Below the pieces are notes generated by a model. The model searched no databases. It was not told the DNA's origin and worked only from the letters and a program-made list of their open reading frames with translations. Made by a program: the position numbers and the translations under genes. Source: Bacteroidota bacterium (GTDB taxonomy: Bacteria; Bacteroidota; Bacteroidia; Flavobacteriales; Flavobacteriaceae). Taken from it: a stretch of DNA of 64,000 nt. Position 1 is the first letter of the stretch. Every line of letters starts with the position of its first letter. The DNA lies in the NCBI GenBank assembly GCA_018267095.1, contig JAFDZC010000019.1, forward strand, positions 230,680 through 294,679. Direction: 5' to 3'. This document shows positions 29,183 to 38,495 of this stretch, one piece after another.

Positions 29183-30031
29183 ATGAAAATATTCGAAAAA
29201 CAAGCCGATTTAACTCTGTACGTAAAATCGGTTTCGAAGACCCACACCAGCATTGGTTTTGTTCCGACCATGGGGGCGTTGCACGAAGGTCACTTATCGC
29301 TTCTGCGCGAGTCAACAGCTCAAAATACGTTCACTGTGATGAGTATTTTTGTCAACCCAACCCAGTTCAATAACCCAGAAGACCTTGAAAAATATCCCCG
29401 CACACTTGACTCGGATATTGCAAAAATAAAAACAGTTTCTGATGACATTATTGTTTATGCGCCCACGGTAGATGACATCTATCAAGGCAAAACTCAATCT
29501 GAACATTTTGATTTTGACGGTTTAGAACATCAAATGGAAGGTCAATTCCGGCCAGGTCATTACGACGGAGTAGGCACGGTGGTCAAAAAACTCTTCGAAA
29601 TTGTAAGTCCAACCCGCGCTTATTTTGGCGAAAAAGACTTTCAGCAATTGCAGATTGTTAAAAAAATGGTCGAGAAATTAAAGCTGCCCGTTGAAATTAT
29701 TGGCTGCCCCATTTACCGGGAGTCCAACGGGTTGGCTATGAGTTCGCGCAACCAACGTCTTAGTACTGAGCAAAAAAAACAAGCCGCCATCATATACAAA
29801 ACGCTCAAAACCGTCAAAAGCAAATTCAAAAAAAACAGCGCCAACGCAGTGCAACAATGGGTTGTGAATAGTTTTGACAAAATACCAGATATGAAACTCG
29901 AATATTTTCAGATTGCCGATGAATCAAAATTACTTCCGTGTGAACGCAAAAGCAAAAGCAAAAAATACCGAGCTTTCATAGCCGTATTTGTGGGACAAAT
30001 CAGACTCATCGACACCATAGCATTATACTAA
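29183..30031 (+). CDS. panC: Pantothenate synthetase
   Basis: PanC joins pantoate and beta-alanine with ATP to make pantothenate, the coenzyme A precursor. The 282-residue product shows the nucleotidyltransferase motif [16 protein letters not shown] (HxGH), [31 protein letters not shown] and the MSSRNQRLS loop (KMSKS-like). It is 4 bases upstream of panD and leads a plus-strand cluster running to the GT51 gene. Confidence 0.97.
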   Translation: MKIFEKQADLTLYVKSVSKTHTSIGFVPTMGALHEGHLSLLRESTAQNTFTVMSIFVNPTQFNNPEDLEKYPRTLDSDIAKIKTVSDDIIVYAPTVDDIYQGKTQSEHFDFDGLEHQMEGQFRPGHYDGVGTVVKKLFEIVSPTRAYFGEKDFQQLQIVKKMVEKLKLPVEIIGCPIYRESNGLAMSSRNQRLSTEQKKQAAIIYKTLKTVKSKFKKNSANAVQQWVVNSFDKIPDMKLEYFQIADESKLLPCERKSKSKKYRAFIAVFVGQIRLIDTIALY

Positions 30032-30035
30032 TCTT

Positions 30036-30386
30036 ATGCAAATTGAAGTTTTAAAATCAAAAATACACCGCGTTCGCGTAACCGGTGCCGATTTGAACTA
30101 TATCGGCAGCATCACCATAGACGAGGATCTGATGCAAGCCTCGAATATCATCGAAGGCGAAAAGGTCTCAATTGTAAATATCAACAATGGTGAGCGTTTT
30201 GAAACCTATGCGATCAAAGGAAATCCGGGTAGTGGCGATATTGTGCTCAACGGACCGGCCGCACGCAAAGTGCAGAAAGATGACATCATCATTATTATAT
30301 CGTATGCGCTCATGGACTTTGAAGAAGCCAAAAGTTTCCGCCCTTGGATTATTTTCCCGAATGAACAAACCAATTCACTGAATTAA
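30036..30386 (+). CDS. panD: Aspartate 1-decarboxylase proenzyme
   Basis: PanD makes beta-alanine from aspartate for PanC. The 116-residue proenzyme has the self-cleavage site Gly24-Ser25 in NYIGSITID, which yields the pyruvoyl cofactor, plus the conserved [18 protein letters not shown] and GDxV-type (GDIVLNG) segments. It follows panC directly, so both branches of pantothenate assembly are co-expressed. Confidence 0.97.
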   Translation: MQIEVLKSKIHRVRVTGADLNYIGSITIDEDLMQASNIIEGEKVSIVNINNGERFETYAIKGNPGSGDIVLNGPAARKVQKDDIIIIISYALMDFEEAKSFRPWIIFPNEQTNSLN

Positions 30387-30399
30387 TTCAATACTCAAA

Positions 30400-31404
30400 A
30401 TGAATGTTGAACCCAACCAAAATCAGCCCGAAAAAGAAGGCGTCAAAGCGCAGTTAACGCGTTGGGCTTCGATTATTTTGCCTTTTTTGGTAGGTGTCTT
30501 TTTGGTAGTTTATACTTATTTTAAGTTTAGTGATGCTCAGATTGAACAAATCAAAAACTACTTTAAAACAGCAGACTACTTTTATATTTATTGTGCCGGA
30601 ATTGTTGCTGTTTTAGGCAACGCCTCGCGCGCTTATCGATGGAAATATTCCCTGGCACAAATGGGTTACTCATCGAGTTTTGCCAACAACTTTATGGCGG
30701 TCAATATTGGTTATGTTCTAAATTTAACGATTCCTAAATCAGGAGAAATTTCGCGGGCATTACTGGTTAAAAAATACAATTCCATTCCGTTTGACAAAGG
30801 TTTCGGAAGTATCGTCGCTGAACGCATTATCGATTTATTAGTCCTTTTTTTGTTTATGCTTTGGGCCATCTCGCTTCAATTTGATTTGGTTGAGAAATTT
30901 ATTCTAACCCAATTGCCTTTGAGTCAATTGATTGCTTTAGGAATTTTGGGTTTATTGCTTTTAGCAATTGCATTTTGGTTTTATCGTTATTCAAAAGCGC
31001 GTTTTATTGAACGTATTCGAGACAAAATAAGCGGGCTGCGTGAAGGTGTAATGAGTGTAGTTTATATGAAAAACAAAGGGGCCTATTTATTACACACTTT
31101 TTTTATTTGGTTTTCGTATTTGTTAACTTTTTATCTGGCCATTTTTGTCTTTCCTGAAACCAGTCATTTACCCGTCGATGCGGTGGCAAGTGCATTTGTG
31201 GTGGGTAGTATTGCCATTGCTTTTACCAATAGTGGTTTTGGTTCGTATCCGTTTTTAATTGCTAAAATTTTACTGTTTTATTCCATCAACGAGACTACCG
31301 GACAAGCCTTTGGCTGGATAGTTTGGATATCTCAGATGCTTGTTGTAGTTGCCTTGGGCGCAATTTCATTTATATTGGTGCCCATTTTAAACAGAAAAAA
31401 ATAA
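30400..31404 (+). CDS. Flippase-like integral membrane protein (lysylphosphatidylglycerol synthase TM region/UPF0104 family)
   Basis: The 334-residue protein has about eight hydrophobic helices and the family landmarks GNASRAYRWKYSLAQMGYS, NFMAVNIGYVLNLTIPKSGE, R-A-LLVKKYN and GSIVAERIIDLLVLF. These match the membrane domain shared by MprF-type flippases and UPF0104 proteins, without the aminoacyl-transferase domain. It probably moves or handles a lipid in the inner membrane; the substrate is unknown. It starts 13 bases after panD. Confidence 0.88.
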   Translation: MNVEPNQNQPEKEGVKAQLTRWASIILPFLVGVFLVVYTYFKFSDAQIEQIKNYFKTADYFYIYCAGIVAVLGNASRAYRWKYSLAQMGYSSSFANNFMAVNIGYVLNLTIPKSGEISRALLVKKYNSIPFDKGFGSIVAERIIDLLVLFLFMLWAISLQFDLVEKFILTQLPLSQLIALGILGLLLLAIAFWFYRYSKARFIERIRDKISGLREGVMSVVYMKNKGAYLLHTFFIWFSYLLTFYLAIFVFPETSHLPVDAVASAFVVGSIAIAFTNSGFGSYPFLIAKILLFYSINETTGQAFGWIVWISQMLVVVALGAISFILVPILNRKK

Positions 31405-31454
31405 ATTGCTATATTGCTGACTGTTTTTAAGCAATTAATACCTTCGGCAAAAAA

Positions 31455-32597
31455 ATGAAAAAACTAGTTTTACTGCTTAGTATCTTGTATACTATCAGCA
31501 GTTTTTCGCAAAAAATCACAGAAGAAGTTTTCTCTCCAAAACTCAATGAAAATCGCGAAATCACCATTGGCCTTCCGGCTTCATACCTCAAAAACACAAA
31601 CCAGAAATACCCTTTATTGATATTACTTGACGGCGATTATTTATTTGATCCGTTTCAAGGTGCGCTTAATTATGGAGCCTATTGGGATGACCTGCCTGAA
31701 GTGATTATTGTAGGCATCAACCAAAATAAAAACGACGAGCGTACGGCAGACTGTGCGACCAATGAAATTAGTGGTTTGCCTGACGAAAAAGGAAATCAGT
31801 TTTTTGAATTCATCGGAATGGAACTAGTAGGTTATCTCGAAAAAAAATACCGTATTGCTCCATTCAAAATCATTGCAGGTCACGATGTAACCGCCGGGTT
31901 TTTGAATTTTTTCCTGTATAAAGAAAAACCGCTTTTTGACGCATACATTTCGATGAGCCCTGAACTGCCGTTGGGCATGGAAGAACACATCCCGAGTCGA
32001 TTAAATCTGCTGGACCAAAACATTTACTATTATCAATCTACCGCTGATGGCGATTTGAAAAAAATGCAAGATCGCATCAAAGCATTAGATAAAGCGGTCA
32101 AGGAAATCAAAAAGCCATCGCTCAATTATCAGTTTGACGAATTCAAAGGCGCATCGCATTATTCTTTGGTTTTACACTCTATCCCAAATGCTTTATATCA
32201 ATTTTTCTCGGTTTATCAGCCTATTTCCATGTCTGAATACAATGAGAAAATTGCACCTTTGTCTTCTGGATACGTCGATTATCTGATTAAAAAATACGAA
32301 ACCCTTGAAAAATCTCTAAGCCTGAAAATGAATATCCGCATCAACGATTTCAAAGCCATTGAAGCGGCAATCTTAAAAAACAAAGCTTTTGAAGAATTGG
32401 ATAAACTTGCCGATTTAGCCAAGAAAAACTACCCAAAAAGCATGTTGTCTGATTATGAATTGGGGCTGATGTATGAAAATATGGGCGATCTTAAAAAAGC
32501 GGTCAAAGCTTACCAAACGGCTTTTCAGAAAGAAGAAATCGGCGATTTAACCAAAGACATGATGCTCGACAAGGCGGATGAACTCAAAAATCAATAG
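31455..32597 (+). CDS. Esterase-D-like alpha/beta-hydrolase with TPR tail; nucleophile Ser replaced by Asp
   Basis: The 380-residue protein has a signal peptide (MKKLVLLLSILYTISSFSQ) and an esterase fold: YPLLILLDGDYLF, EVIIVGINQN, then a nucleophile elbow IIAGHDVTAGF. In esterases this elbow is GxSxG; here the Ser position is Asp. A histidine candidate is in GASHYSL, at the expected place late in the domain. Residues about 310-375 form one or two TPR-like helical hairpins (YELGLMYENMGDLKKAVKAY). It may be catalytically dead, or use Asp as dehalogenase-type enzymes do; I cannot tell. It is co-oriented with radA, starting 50 bases after the flippase-like gene. Confidence 0.85.
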   Translation: MKKLVLLLSILYTISSFSQKITEEVFSPKLNENREITIGLPASYLKNTNQKYPLLILLDGDYLFDPFQGALNYGAYWDDLPEVIIVGINQNKNDERTADCATNEISGLPDEKGNQFFEFIGMELVGYLEKKYRIAPFKIIAGHDVTAGFLNFFLYKEKPLFDAYISMSPELPLGMEEHIPSRLNLLDQNIYYYQSTADGDLKKMQDRIKALDKAVKEIKKPSLNYQFDEFKGASHYSLVLHSIPNALYQFFSVYQPISMSEYNEKIAPLSSGYVDYLIKKYETLEKSLSLKMNIRINDFKAIEAAILKNKAFEELDKLADLAKKNYPKSMLSDYELGLMYENMGDLKKAVKAYQTAFQKEEIGDLTKDMMLDKADELKNQ

Positions 32598-32602
32598 GCT
32601 TT

Positions 32603-33964
32603 ATGGCCAAAGTAAAAACTGCTTTTTTTTGTCAGAGTTGCGGCAGCCAATATGCCAAATGGCAAGGACAATGCAATGCTTGTAAAGCTTGGAATACGAT
32701 TGTTGAAGAAATCGTCCAAAAAGAAGAAAAAACCACGTGGCGTAATACTTCTTCAGAAGTAAAAAAAGCACCTCGCCCGCTTAAAATCAAAGAAATCGAC
32801 AGCGCTCAAGAAGTGCGCATGGATACGCTAGACGGCGAACTCAATCGCGTTTTGGGCGGCGGCATTATTCCCGGATCACTTATTTTATTGGGCGGAGAAC
32901 CCGGAATCGGTAAAAGCACCTTGTTGTTGCAAATCTCACTCAAACTCCCGTACAGAACACTTTATGTTTCGGGCGAAGAAAGTCAAAAACAAATTAAAAT
33001 GCGCGCCGAACGCATTACCGACAAAGCCGATAATTGCTACATCCTGACCGAAACCAAAACGCAAAATATCTTTCGCCAGATTGAAGAAATCGAGCCCGAA
33101 ATTGTCATCATTGATTCCATTCAAACGCTGCATACCGATTATATAGAAGCCTCGCCGGGCAGCATTTCGCAAATCCGCGAGACTACTGCTGAGCTCATTA
33201 AGTTTGCCAAAGAATCGAATGTTCCGGTGATTCTCATCGGCCATATTACCAAAGATGGAACCATTGCCGGTCCTAAAATTCTAGAACATATGGTCGACAC
33301 GGTTTTGCAATTTGAAGGCGACCGCAATCACGTTTATCGAATTCTGCGTTCGCTTAAAAACCGATTTGGCTCTACCGCAGAATTGGGCATCTATGAAATG
33401 CTCGGTAGCGGACTACGCGAAGTTTCCAATCCGTCTGAGATATTGATTTCACACCAAGATTCAGGCTTATCGGGCACTGCGATTGCCTCAACGCTCGAAG
33501 GTTCGCGGCCACTGATGATTGAAATTCAAGCGCTCGTGAGCACCGCAGTATACGGAACACCGCAACGCAGCACCACAGGCTACAACGCCAAACGACTCAA
33601 CATGATTTTGGCTGTTCTTGAAAAAAGAGCCGGATTCAGGCTCGGCGCTAAGGATGTCTTTTTGAACATTACCGGCGGAATCAACGTAGACGATCCGGCC
33701 ATTGATTTGGCGGTTGTGGCGGCCATCTTATCCTCAAATGAGGATATTCCAATCGAACAAGGTTTTTGCTTTGCCGGCGAAGTAGGCCTTTCGGGTGAAA
33801 TTCGTCCGGTGAACCGCATCGATCACCGCATACAAGAAGCCGAAAAATTGGGTTTTTCAACTATATTTGTTTCAAAGTACAATAAAATTTCGCTCAAAAG
33901 CACCGCTATTCAAGTCAAGTTGGTGTCAAAAATTGAAGACATCGCCAGCGAATTGTTCGGATAA
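32603..33964 (+). CDS. radA: DNA repair protein RadA
   Basis: RadA is a RecA-like helicase that drives branch migration during recombination. The 453-residue product has the N-terminal zinc finger (CQSCGSQYAKWQGQCNACK), Walker A GGEPGIGKST, Walker B-like EIVIIDSIQTL, the diagnostic KNRFG motif, and a C-terminal Lon-like domain (AVVAAILSSNEDIP, FAGEVGLSGEIRPV). It lies 5 bases after the esterase-fold gene and 12 bases before the GT51 gene. Confidence 0.97.
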   Translation: MAKVKTAFFCQSCGSQYAKWQGQCNACKAWNTIVEEIVQKEEKTTWRNTSSEVKKAPRPLKIKEIDSAQEVRMDTLDGELNRVLGGGIIPGSLILLGGEPGIGKSTLLLQISLKLPYRTLYVSGEESQKQIKMRAERITDKADNCYILTETKTQNIFRQIEEIEPEIVIIDSIQTLHTDYIEASPGSISQIRETTAELIKFAKESNVPVILIGHITKDGTIAGPKILEHMVDTVLQFEGDRNHVYRILRSLKNRFGSTAELGIYEMLGSGLREVSNPSEILISHQDSGLSGTAIASTLEGSRPLMIEIQALVSTAVYGTPQRSTTGYNAKRLNMILAVLEKRAGFRLGAKDVFLNITGGINVDDPAIDLAVVAAILSSNEDIPIEQGFCFAGEVGLSGEIRPVNRIDHRIQEAEKLGFSTIFVSKYNKISLKSTAIQVKLVSKIEDIASELFG

Positions 33965-33976
33965 AATCGAAACTCG

Positions 33977-35935
33977 ATGAAGAAAACACGCAAGAAAAAA
34001 ATTTTCCTCGCCTTAAAAATTACAGCTGCTTTGTTGGTTGTCTTGATGGTTTTGGCCGTTGTTTTTCGCGATTCCCTTTTGCAGCAAGCACTCGCCCATA
34101 TTTCTAAAAAAATGGACCGCGAATACGACAGTCAATTCTCGGTAAAACATGCCGAATTTAGCGGACTGACCGGAGTTTCTATGCAAGACATTGTCCTCAA
34201 ACCCAAACACTCAGACACCTTATTATCTATGGCTGAGGTTAAAGCCGATGTGAGTTTGTGGCATTTGTTTTTAGGCGATATACAGCTCACACAGCTCGAT
34301 GCCCGCAACGGATATTTGCAGCTGATTAAAAACCAAAACGGTTGGAATTTCAAATCATTCTTACCTAAAAAGGACACCATTGATACCGGTGAAAAGACCA
34401 ACTACGCCAAACTCGCTTATAAATTGCTCAACAAAGGTCTCAATTTGGTGCCGACCGATTTAAAGTTAAACAATCTGTCTTTGCGGGTGAACGATCAGGG
34501 AAAATCGGCTACGATGCGCCTGAATCAAATGGTTTTGGCTGACAAACAACTCGAATCGTCCATTGAAGTTCATACCAACACGTTTTCTCAGCGCTGGAAA
34601 ATTAAAGGTTTTGCCGACCCGCGCAACAAACAAACCGATTTGCGCTTTTTTAACCTCGACACCGGAAAAATCAAAGTGCCTTATTTTGATGAGCGATACA
34701 ACCTTAAATCAAGTTTTGATTCGATTCGGTTAAAAGTGACTGAAATAGAAATGGAAAATGGCGAACTACACATCAACGGTTCAAGTTCGGTGCGCAATTT
34801 TACCATCAATCATAGCAAAATCGCCAGTAAAGATGTGGTCATTAAAAACGCGCGTTTGGATTATCGATTTGTTTTGGGCGAAAACTTTATTGCGCTGGAC
34901 AGCAGTTCGACGGCCACTTTAAACAAAATCAAATGTCATCCGTATATTTCGTATGACAATGAATTTGACAAAGTTTATACGCTCAAAGTCAAGATTCCGA
35001 AGATGAGCGCACAAAACTTCATCACCTCGTTACCCGAAGGTTTGTTCACCCATTTTCAAGGAATGGAAGTAACCGGAAATTTTGATTATCGACTTAATTT
35101 AGCCATCAACAAAGATCATCCGAACAAAACGGTTTTTGACAGCGAATTCAACAAAGAAAACCTCGAAATTCTCAAATACGGCGAGGCCAATCTCACCAAA
35201 CTCAACGGACCGTTTATGTATCATGCCATCATCAACGGCGTCGAACAGCGCGGAATTATGGTCGGGCCATCCAACCCGAATTACACACCGCTGAGTGAGA
35301 TTTCACCTTACTTGAGAAAATGCGTTTTAACCACTGAAGACCCATCGTTTTTCTCGCACAAAGGTTTTATCAAAGAAGCCTTCAAACAGTCAATTGTCAA
35401 GAACATCCGCACCCGTAAATTCTCACGCGGTGGCAGCACCATCAGCATGCAGCTGATTAAAAATGCCTTTTTAACGCGTGAAAAAACACTCTCGCGCAAA
35501 CTCGAAGAAATCTTGCTCGTCTATATCATGGAGAACAATCGTATTGTGAGTAAAGAACGCATGCTCGAAGTGTATTTCAACATCATTGAATGGGGGCCGA
35601 ACGTATACGGAATTGGCGAAGCGGCACATTATTACTTTCAAAAACATCCGTCGCAATTGACCTTGAATGAATGCCTGTATTTGGCCAACATTATTCCGAG
35701 CCCGAGAAGATTTATGTATCAATTCAACACCGAAGGCAACTTGCGATCTTTTGCAACCAACCGTGATGACCAACTCATTGGACTGATGATGCGGCGCGGA
35801 TTGATTACTTCAGAAGATACTATTAACCGTTTGCCGATTATGGTTTCAGGGCCGGCTCGTTCGCTGATTAAAATTCGTGTGGACAACCCGACCGAAGCCG
35901 ACACGATTTCGACTATTGAAGAGTTTGATTTTTAG
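33977..35935 (+). CDS. AsmA-like/GT51 peptidoglycan glycosyltransferase fusion
   Basis: The 652-residue protein has one N-terminal membrane anchor (about residues 11-31). Residues about 35-380 are a beta-rich AsmA-like region (LSLRVNDQG, NGELHINGSS). Residues about 440-610 are a GT51 domain: catalytic Glu in TTEDPSFFSHKGF, RGGSTISMQLIKNAFL, KLEEILLVYIMENNR, and EVYFNIIEWGPNVYGIGEAA. No penicillin-binding transpeptidase domain follows, so it resembles a monofunctional transglycosylase with a periplasmic AsmA-like region in place of the usual short N-terminus. It would polymerise lipid II on the periplasmic face of the inner membrane. It is the last gene of the panC cluster. Confidence 0.88.
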   Translation: MKKTRKKKIFLALKITAALLVVLMVLAVVFRDSLLQQALAHISKKMDREYDSQFSVKHAEFSGLTGVSMQDIVLKPKHSDTLLSMAEVKADVSLWHLFLGDIQLTQLDARNGYLQLIKNQNGWNFKSFLPKKDTIDTGEKTNYAKLAYKLLNKGLNLVPTDLKLNNLSLRVNDQGKSATMRLNQMVLADKQLESSIEVHTNTFSQRWKIKGFADPRNKQTDLRFFNLDTGKIKVPYFDERYNLKSSFDSIRLKVTEIEMENGELHINGSSSVRNFTINHSKIASKDVVIKNARLDYRFVLGENFIALDSSSTATLNKIKCHPYISYDNEFDKVYTLKVKIPKMSAQNFITSLPEGLFTHFQGMEVTGNFDYRLNLAINKDHPNKTVFDSEFNKENLEILKYGEANLTKLNGPFMYHAIINGVEQRGIMVGPSNPNYTPLSEISPYLRKCVLTTEDPSFFSHKGFIKEAFKQSIVKNIRTRKFSRGGSTISMQLIKNAFLTREKTLSRKLEEILLVYIMENNRIVSKERMLEVYFNIIEWGPNVYGIGEAAHYYFQKHPSQLTLNECLYLANIIPSPRRFMYQFNTEGNLRSFATNRDDQLIGLMMRRGLITSEDTINRLPIMVSGPARSLIKIRVDNPTEADTISTIEEFDF

Positions 35936-36011
35936 ATAGTTCTACCGCAGATTGTTGGTCTGTATTTTTAGGATTCCTATATTTACAGTCTAAACAATCA
36001 ATTCTAACGCT

Positions 36012-37382
36012 ATGAAAAAATTCTACTTGCTGATGCTCATCGGCCTTTCAGGCTTGGCATCGTCTCAAACCATTGGCCTGACTTCTTTTGCCACAGGTTT
36101 TTCATCACCTATTGAAATCACACATCCTGTTGGCGACCCAAGATTATTTGTGGTTCAAAAAGGCGGTTCTATTAAAATCTTGAATTTAGACGGAACCGTT
36201 AATCCAACGAATTTTTTAACGCTCCCTTCTGGAACGGTTTCCAATGGCGGCGAACAAGGTTTATTGGGTTTGGCCTTCCATCCCAATTATGCAACCAATG
36301 GCTATTTTTATTTAAATTACACCAATGCCGCCGGAAATACGGTTATCGCTCGCTACTCAGTTACTGCTAATCCAAACGTGGCAGATCCGACTTCGGGAAC
36401 CATTTTGCTCACCGTTGACCAACCCTATACCAACCACAACGGAGGAACGATTCGCTTTGGCGCCGATGGTTATTTATACATTGGTATGGGCGATGGCGGA
36501 AGTGGTGGTGATCCGGGTAATCGCGCACAAAACATCAATGAGAATCTAGGTAAGATGCTACGCATTGATGTGGACGGACCGGCTCCGTACGGAATTCCGC
36601 CAACGAATCCGTATGTGGGTGTTGCAGGGAACGATGAAATTTGGGCCATTGGACTCCGCAATCCGTGGAAATTCTCGTTTGATATGCTCAACAACGATTT
36701 GTGGATTGCCGATGTAGGCCAAGACGCTTATGAAGAAGTCAACCACAATCCGGCTCCGGTGGCTCCGGGTTTGAATTATGGTTGGAAGTGTTATGAGGCC
36801 AATAATGTATACACCAATGGATGTGCGGTTCCAACAACGACCTACACCTTTCCGGTGGCGCAATACAGTCACAGTTTAGGATGCTCGATTACAGGAGGTT
36901 ATGTTTATCGCGGAACCACCTATCCGAACTTCTACGGAAAATACTTTATGGCTGATTATTGCTTCAATAAAATTGGAATGATTACCGTGGGTTCAAGTAC
37001 CATTACGTGGTCGAATGCTTTTACCGGAAACTTTACCACTTTTGGGCAAGACCTCAACGGAGAAATGTATATTGCAGGCATCAACAACGGAACGGTTTAT
37101 AAACTCATCGATACATCTCAATTGTCTAATAATGCTTTTGATACGGATGATTTACAAGTTTATCCAAACCCGGCCAATTCTGAAGTTTTTGTCAAGTCAA
37201 GCAAAATCAATTATCCGGCTCAAGCCAACATTTATGACTTAACCGGAAAGTTATTGCGCTCACAAACACTGCGTGAAAATGATCAATCAATCAATACTTC
37301 TGAATTGTCTTCGGGCGTTTACCTGATGAATATTCAAGGAAGTGACCAAACACAATGGCAATCAAAACTAACCATTCAATAA
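36012..37382 (+). CDS. Secreted PQQ-dependent sugar dehydrogenase with T9SS sorting domain
   Basis: The 456-residue protein has a signal peptide (MKKFYLLMLIGLSGLASSQ) and a six-bladed propeller of the glucose/sorbosone dehydrogenase family: GGEQGLLGLAFHPNY, NHNGGTIRFGADGYLYIG, GDGGSGGDPGNRAQ, GLRNPWKFSFD and DVGQDAYEEVN. The last 75 residues (VYPNPANSEVFV, YDLTGKLLRS, SGVYLMNIQ) are a T9SS type A sorting domain, so the enzyme is exported through the outer membrane. It would oxidise an aldose outside the cell; the sugar is unknown. A strong bidirectional terminator follows. Confidence 0.94.
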   Translation: MKKFYLLMLIGLSGLASSQTIGLTSFATGFSSPIEITHPVGDPRLFVVQKGGSIKILNLDGTVNPTNFLTLPSGTVSNGGEQGLLGLAFHPNYATNGYFYLNYTNAAGNTVIARYSVTANPNVADPTSGTILLTVDQPYTNHNGGTIRFGADGYLYIGMGDGGSGGDPGNRAQNINENLGKMLRIDVDGPAPYGIPPTNPYVGVAGNDEIWAIGLRNPWKFSFDMLNNDLWIADVGQDAYEEVNHNPAPVAPGLNYGWKCYEANNVYTNGCAVPTTTYTFPVAQYSHSLGCSITGGYVYRGTTYPNFYGKYFMADYCFNKIGMITVGSSTITWSNAFTGNFTTFGQDLNGEMYIAGINNGTVYKLIDTSQLSNNAFDTDDLQVYPNPANSEVFVKSSKINYPAQANIYDLTGKLLRSQTLRENDQSINTSELSSGVYLMNIQGSDQTQWQSKLTIQ

Positions 37383-37387
37383 AAAAA

Positions 37388-37413
37388 GGGCTCTGAAATA
37401 GAGCCCTTTTTTT
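37388..37413. terminator. Bidirectional rho-independent terminator
   Basis: GGGCTCT (37388-37394) and AGAGCCC (37400-37406) form a perfect 7-bp stem with a 5-base loop, with A's to the left and seven T's to the right, between convergent genes. Confidence 0.9.
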
Positions 37414-37416
37414 ATG

Positions 37417-38376
37417 TTACATTTGATTCAGCATTTTTGAAATCTCGTCGAGTTTTGGAGTCAAAATAATTTCAATGCGACGATTTTTAGCTTTGCCGTC
37501 TGAAGTTGCGTTGCTGGCCACCGGAGCAAATTCACTGCGCCCGGCCGCAGTTAAATTCTGCGGATTGATGCTTTTGTTCTCGGCTAAAATGTTCACAATT
37601 ACTGTGGCGCGTTTGGTCGATAAATCCCAATTGTCGGCAATCGGGCCCGAACCATTGTAGGCATCGTCATCGGTGTGGCCTTCAATAAGCACCGAAATAT
37701 CCGGATTGGCTGCCAGTACTTTGCCGACTTCTACCACGGCGCGACGACCTTCAGAGCCCACCGCCCAACTTCCGGAGCTGAAGAGTAATTTGTTTTCCAT
37801 GGACACGTAAACTTTCCCGTTTTTTTGCTGCACGGTAAGCCCTTTGCCTTCAAAACTATTGAGCGCGCTCGATAAAGTTTCTTTGAGTTTGCGCATGTTG
37901 GCGTCTTTGGCAGCCATTAAGTTTTCAAGTTCTGTGAGGCGCTCTGAACTGGCTTGCAAATCGGATTTGAGTTTGTTGAGTCGGATTTGTTCTTCGGCCA
38001 AGGCTTTTTCTTTGGCTTTGAGCTGATCGAGTAAATCGCGGTTTTTGGCCATATTGGTTTGCAAAGCCTCGTTGCTGTTTTTCTCTAAGGCTTCATAAGA
38101 TGACTGAAGCGCTTTGAGGTTGTTGCTTGCTGAAGTGTAATCGGCTAGATTGCGATCGCGCTCAAGCTGGGTGCTGCTGAGTTCGTCTTTGAGCGCATTG
38201 TAAGCCATGTCTAGATCGGCTTTGGATTTGACGCAATCATCGGTTTCGTCTTGCAAGCGACGGTTTTCTTTTTTAAGGTCGGCATATTTGTTTTCAAGGT
38301 CTTGGTAGACTTTTTTGGTCACACAAGACGAGGTGAGTACGAGTATGCAGAGTAAAAGGGTTGCGGTTTGTTTCAT
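37417..38376 (-). CDS. OmpA-family lipoprotein with coiled coil
   Basis: The 319-residue protein has a lipoprotein signal (LLLCILVLTSSC, Cys18). Residues about 25-170 are a long coiled coil (DLENKYADLKKENRRLQ, LKAKEKALAEEQIRLNK). Residues about 190-310 are an OmpA C-terminal peptidoglycan-binding domain (VLIEGHTDDDAY, DLSTKRATVIVNIL, KNRRIEIILTPK). It likely tethers the outer membrane to the cell wall. It is separated from xth by a dispersed repeat. Confidence 0.93.
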   Translation of the reverse strand: MKQTATLLLCILVLTSSCVTKKVYQDLENKYADLKKENRRLQDETDDCVKSKADLDMAYNALKDELSSTQLERDRNLADYTSASNNLKALQSSYEALEKNSNEALQTNMAKNRDLLDQLKAKEKALAEEQIRLNKLKSDLQASSERLTELENLMAAKDANMRKLKETLSSALNSFEGKGLTVQQKNGKVYVSMENKLLFSSGSWAVGSEGRRAVVEVGKVLAANPDISVLIEGHTDDDAYNGSGPIADNWDLSTKRATVIVNILAENKSINPQNLTAAGRSEFAPVASNATSDGKAKNRRIEIILTPKLDEISKMLNQM

Positions 38377-38413
38377 ATTTTGTTGTAATTCAAATGATTC
38401 TTTTTGTGCTGCT

Positions 38414-38486
38414 GCCCTAGCCCCGATCGAAGCGGTTATCCTTTTGGGTTGGGGTTCAACCCGAAAGATAAGAGCGCAGAGCGGGT
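38414..38486. repeat. Dispersed intergenic repeat, copy 2
   Basis: It begins GCCCTAGCCCCGATCGAAGC, contains ATCCTTTT and GAAAGAT flanking a GGGTT/AACCC hairpin, and ends GCGCAGAGCGGG. It shares its head with 17845-17905 and its ATCCTTTT...AAAGAT core with 43563-43643. Confidence 0.6.
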
Positions 38487-38495
38487 TCTTGGCTT

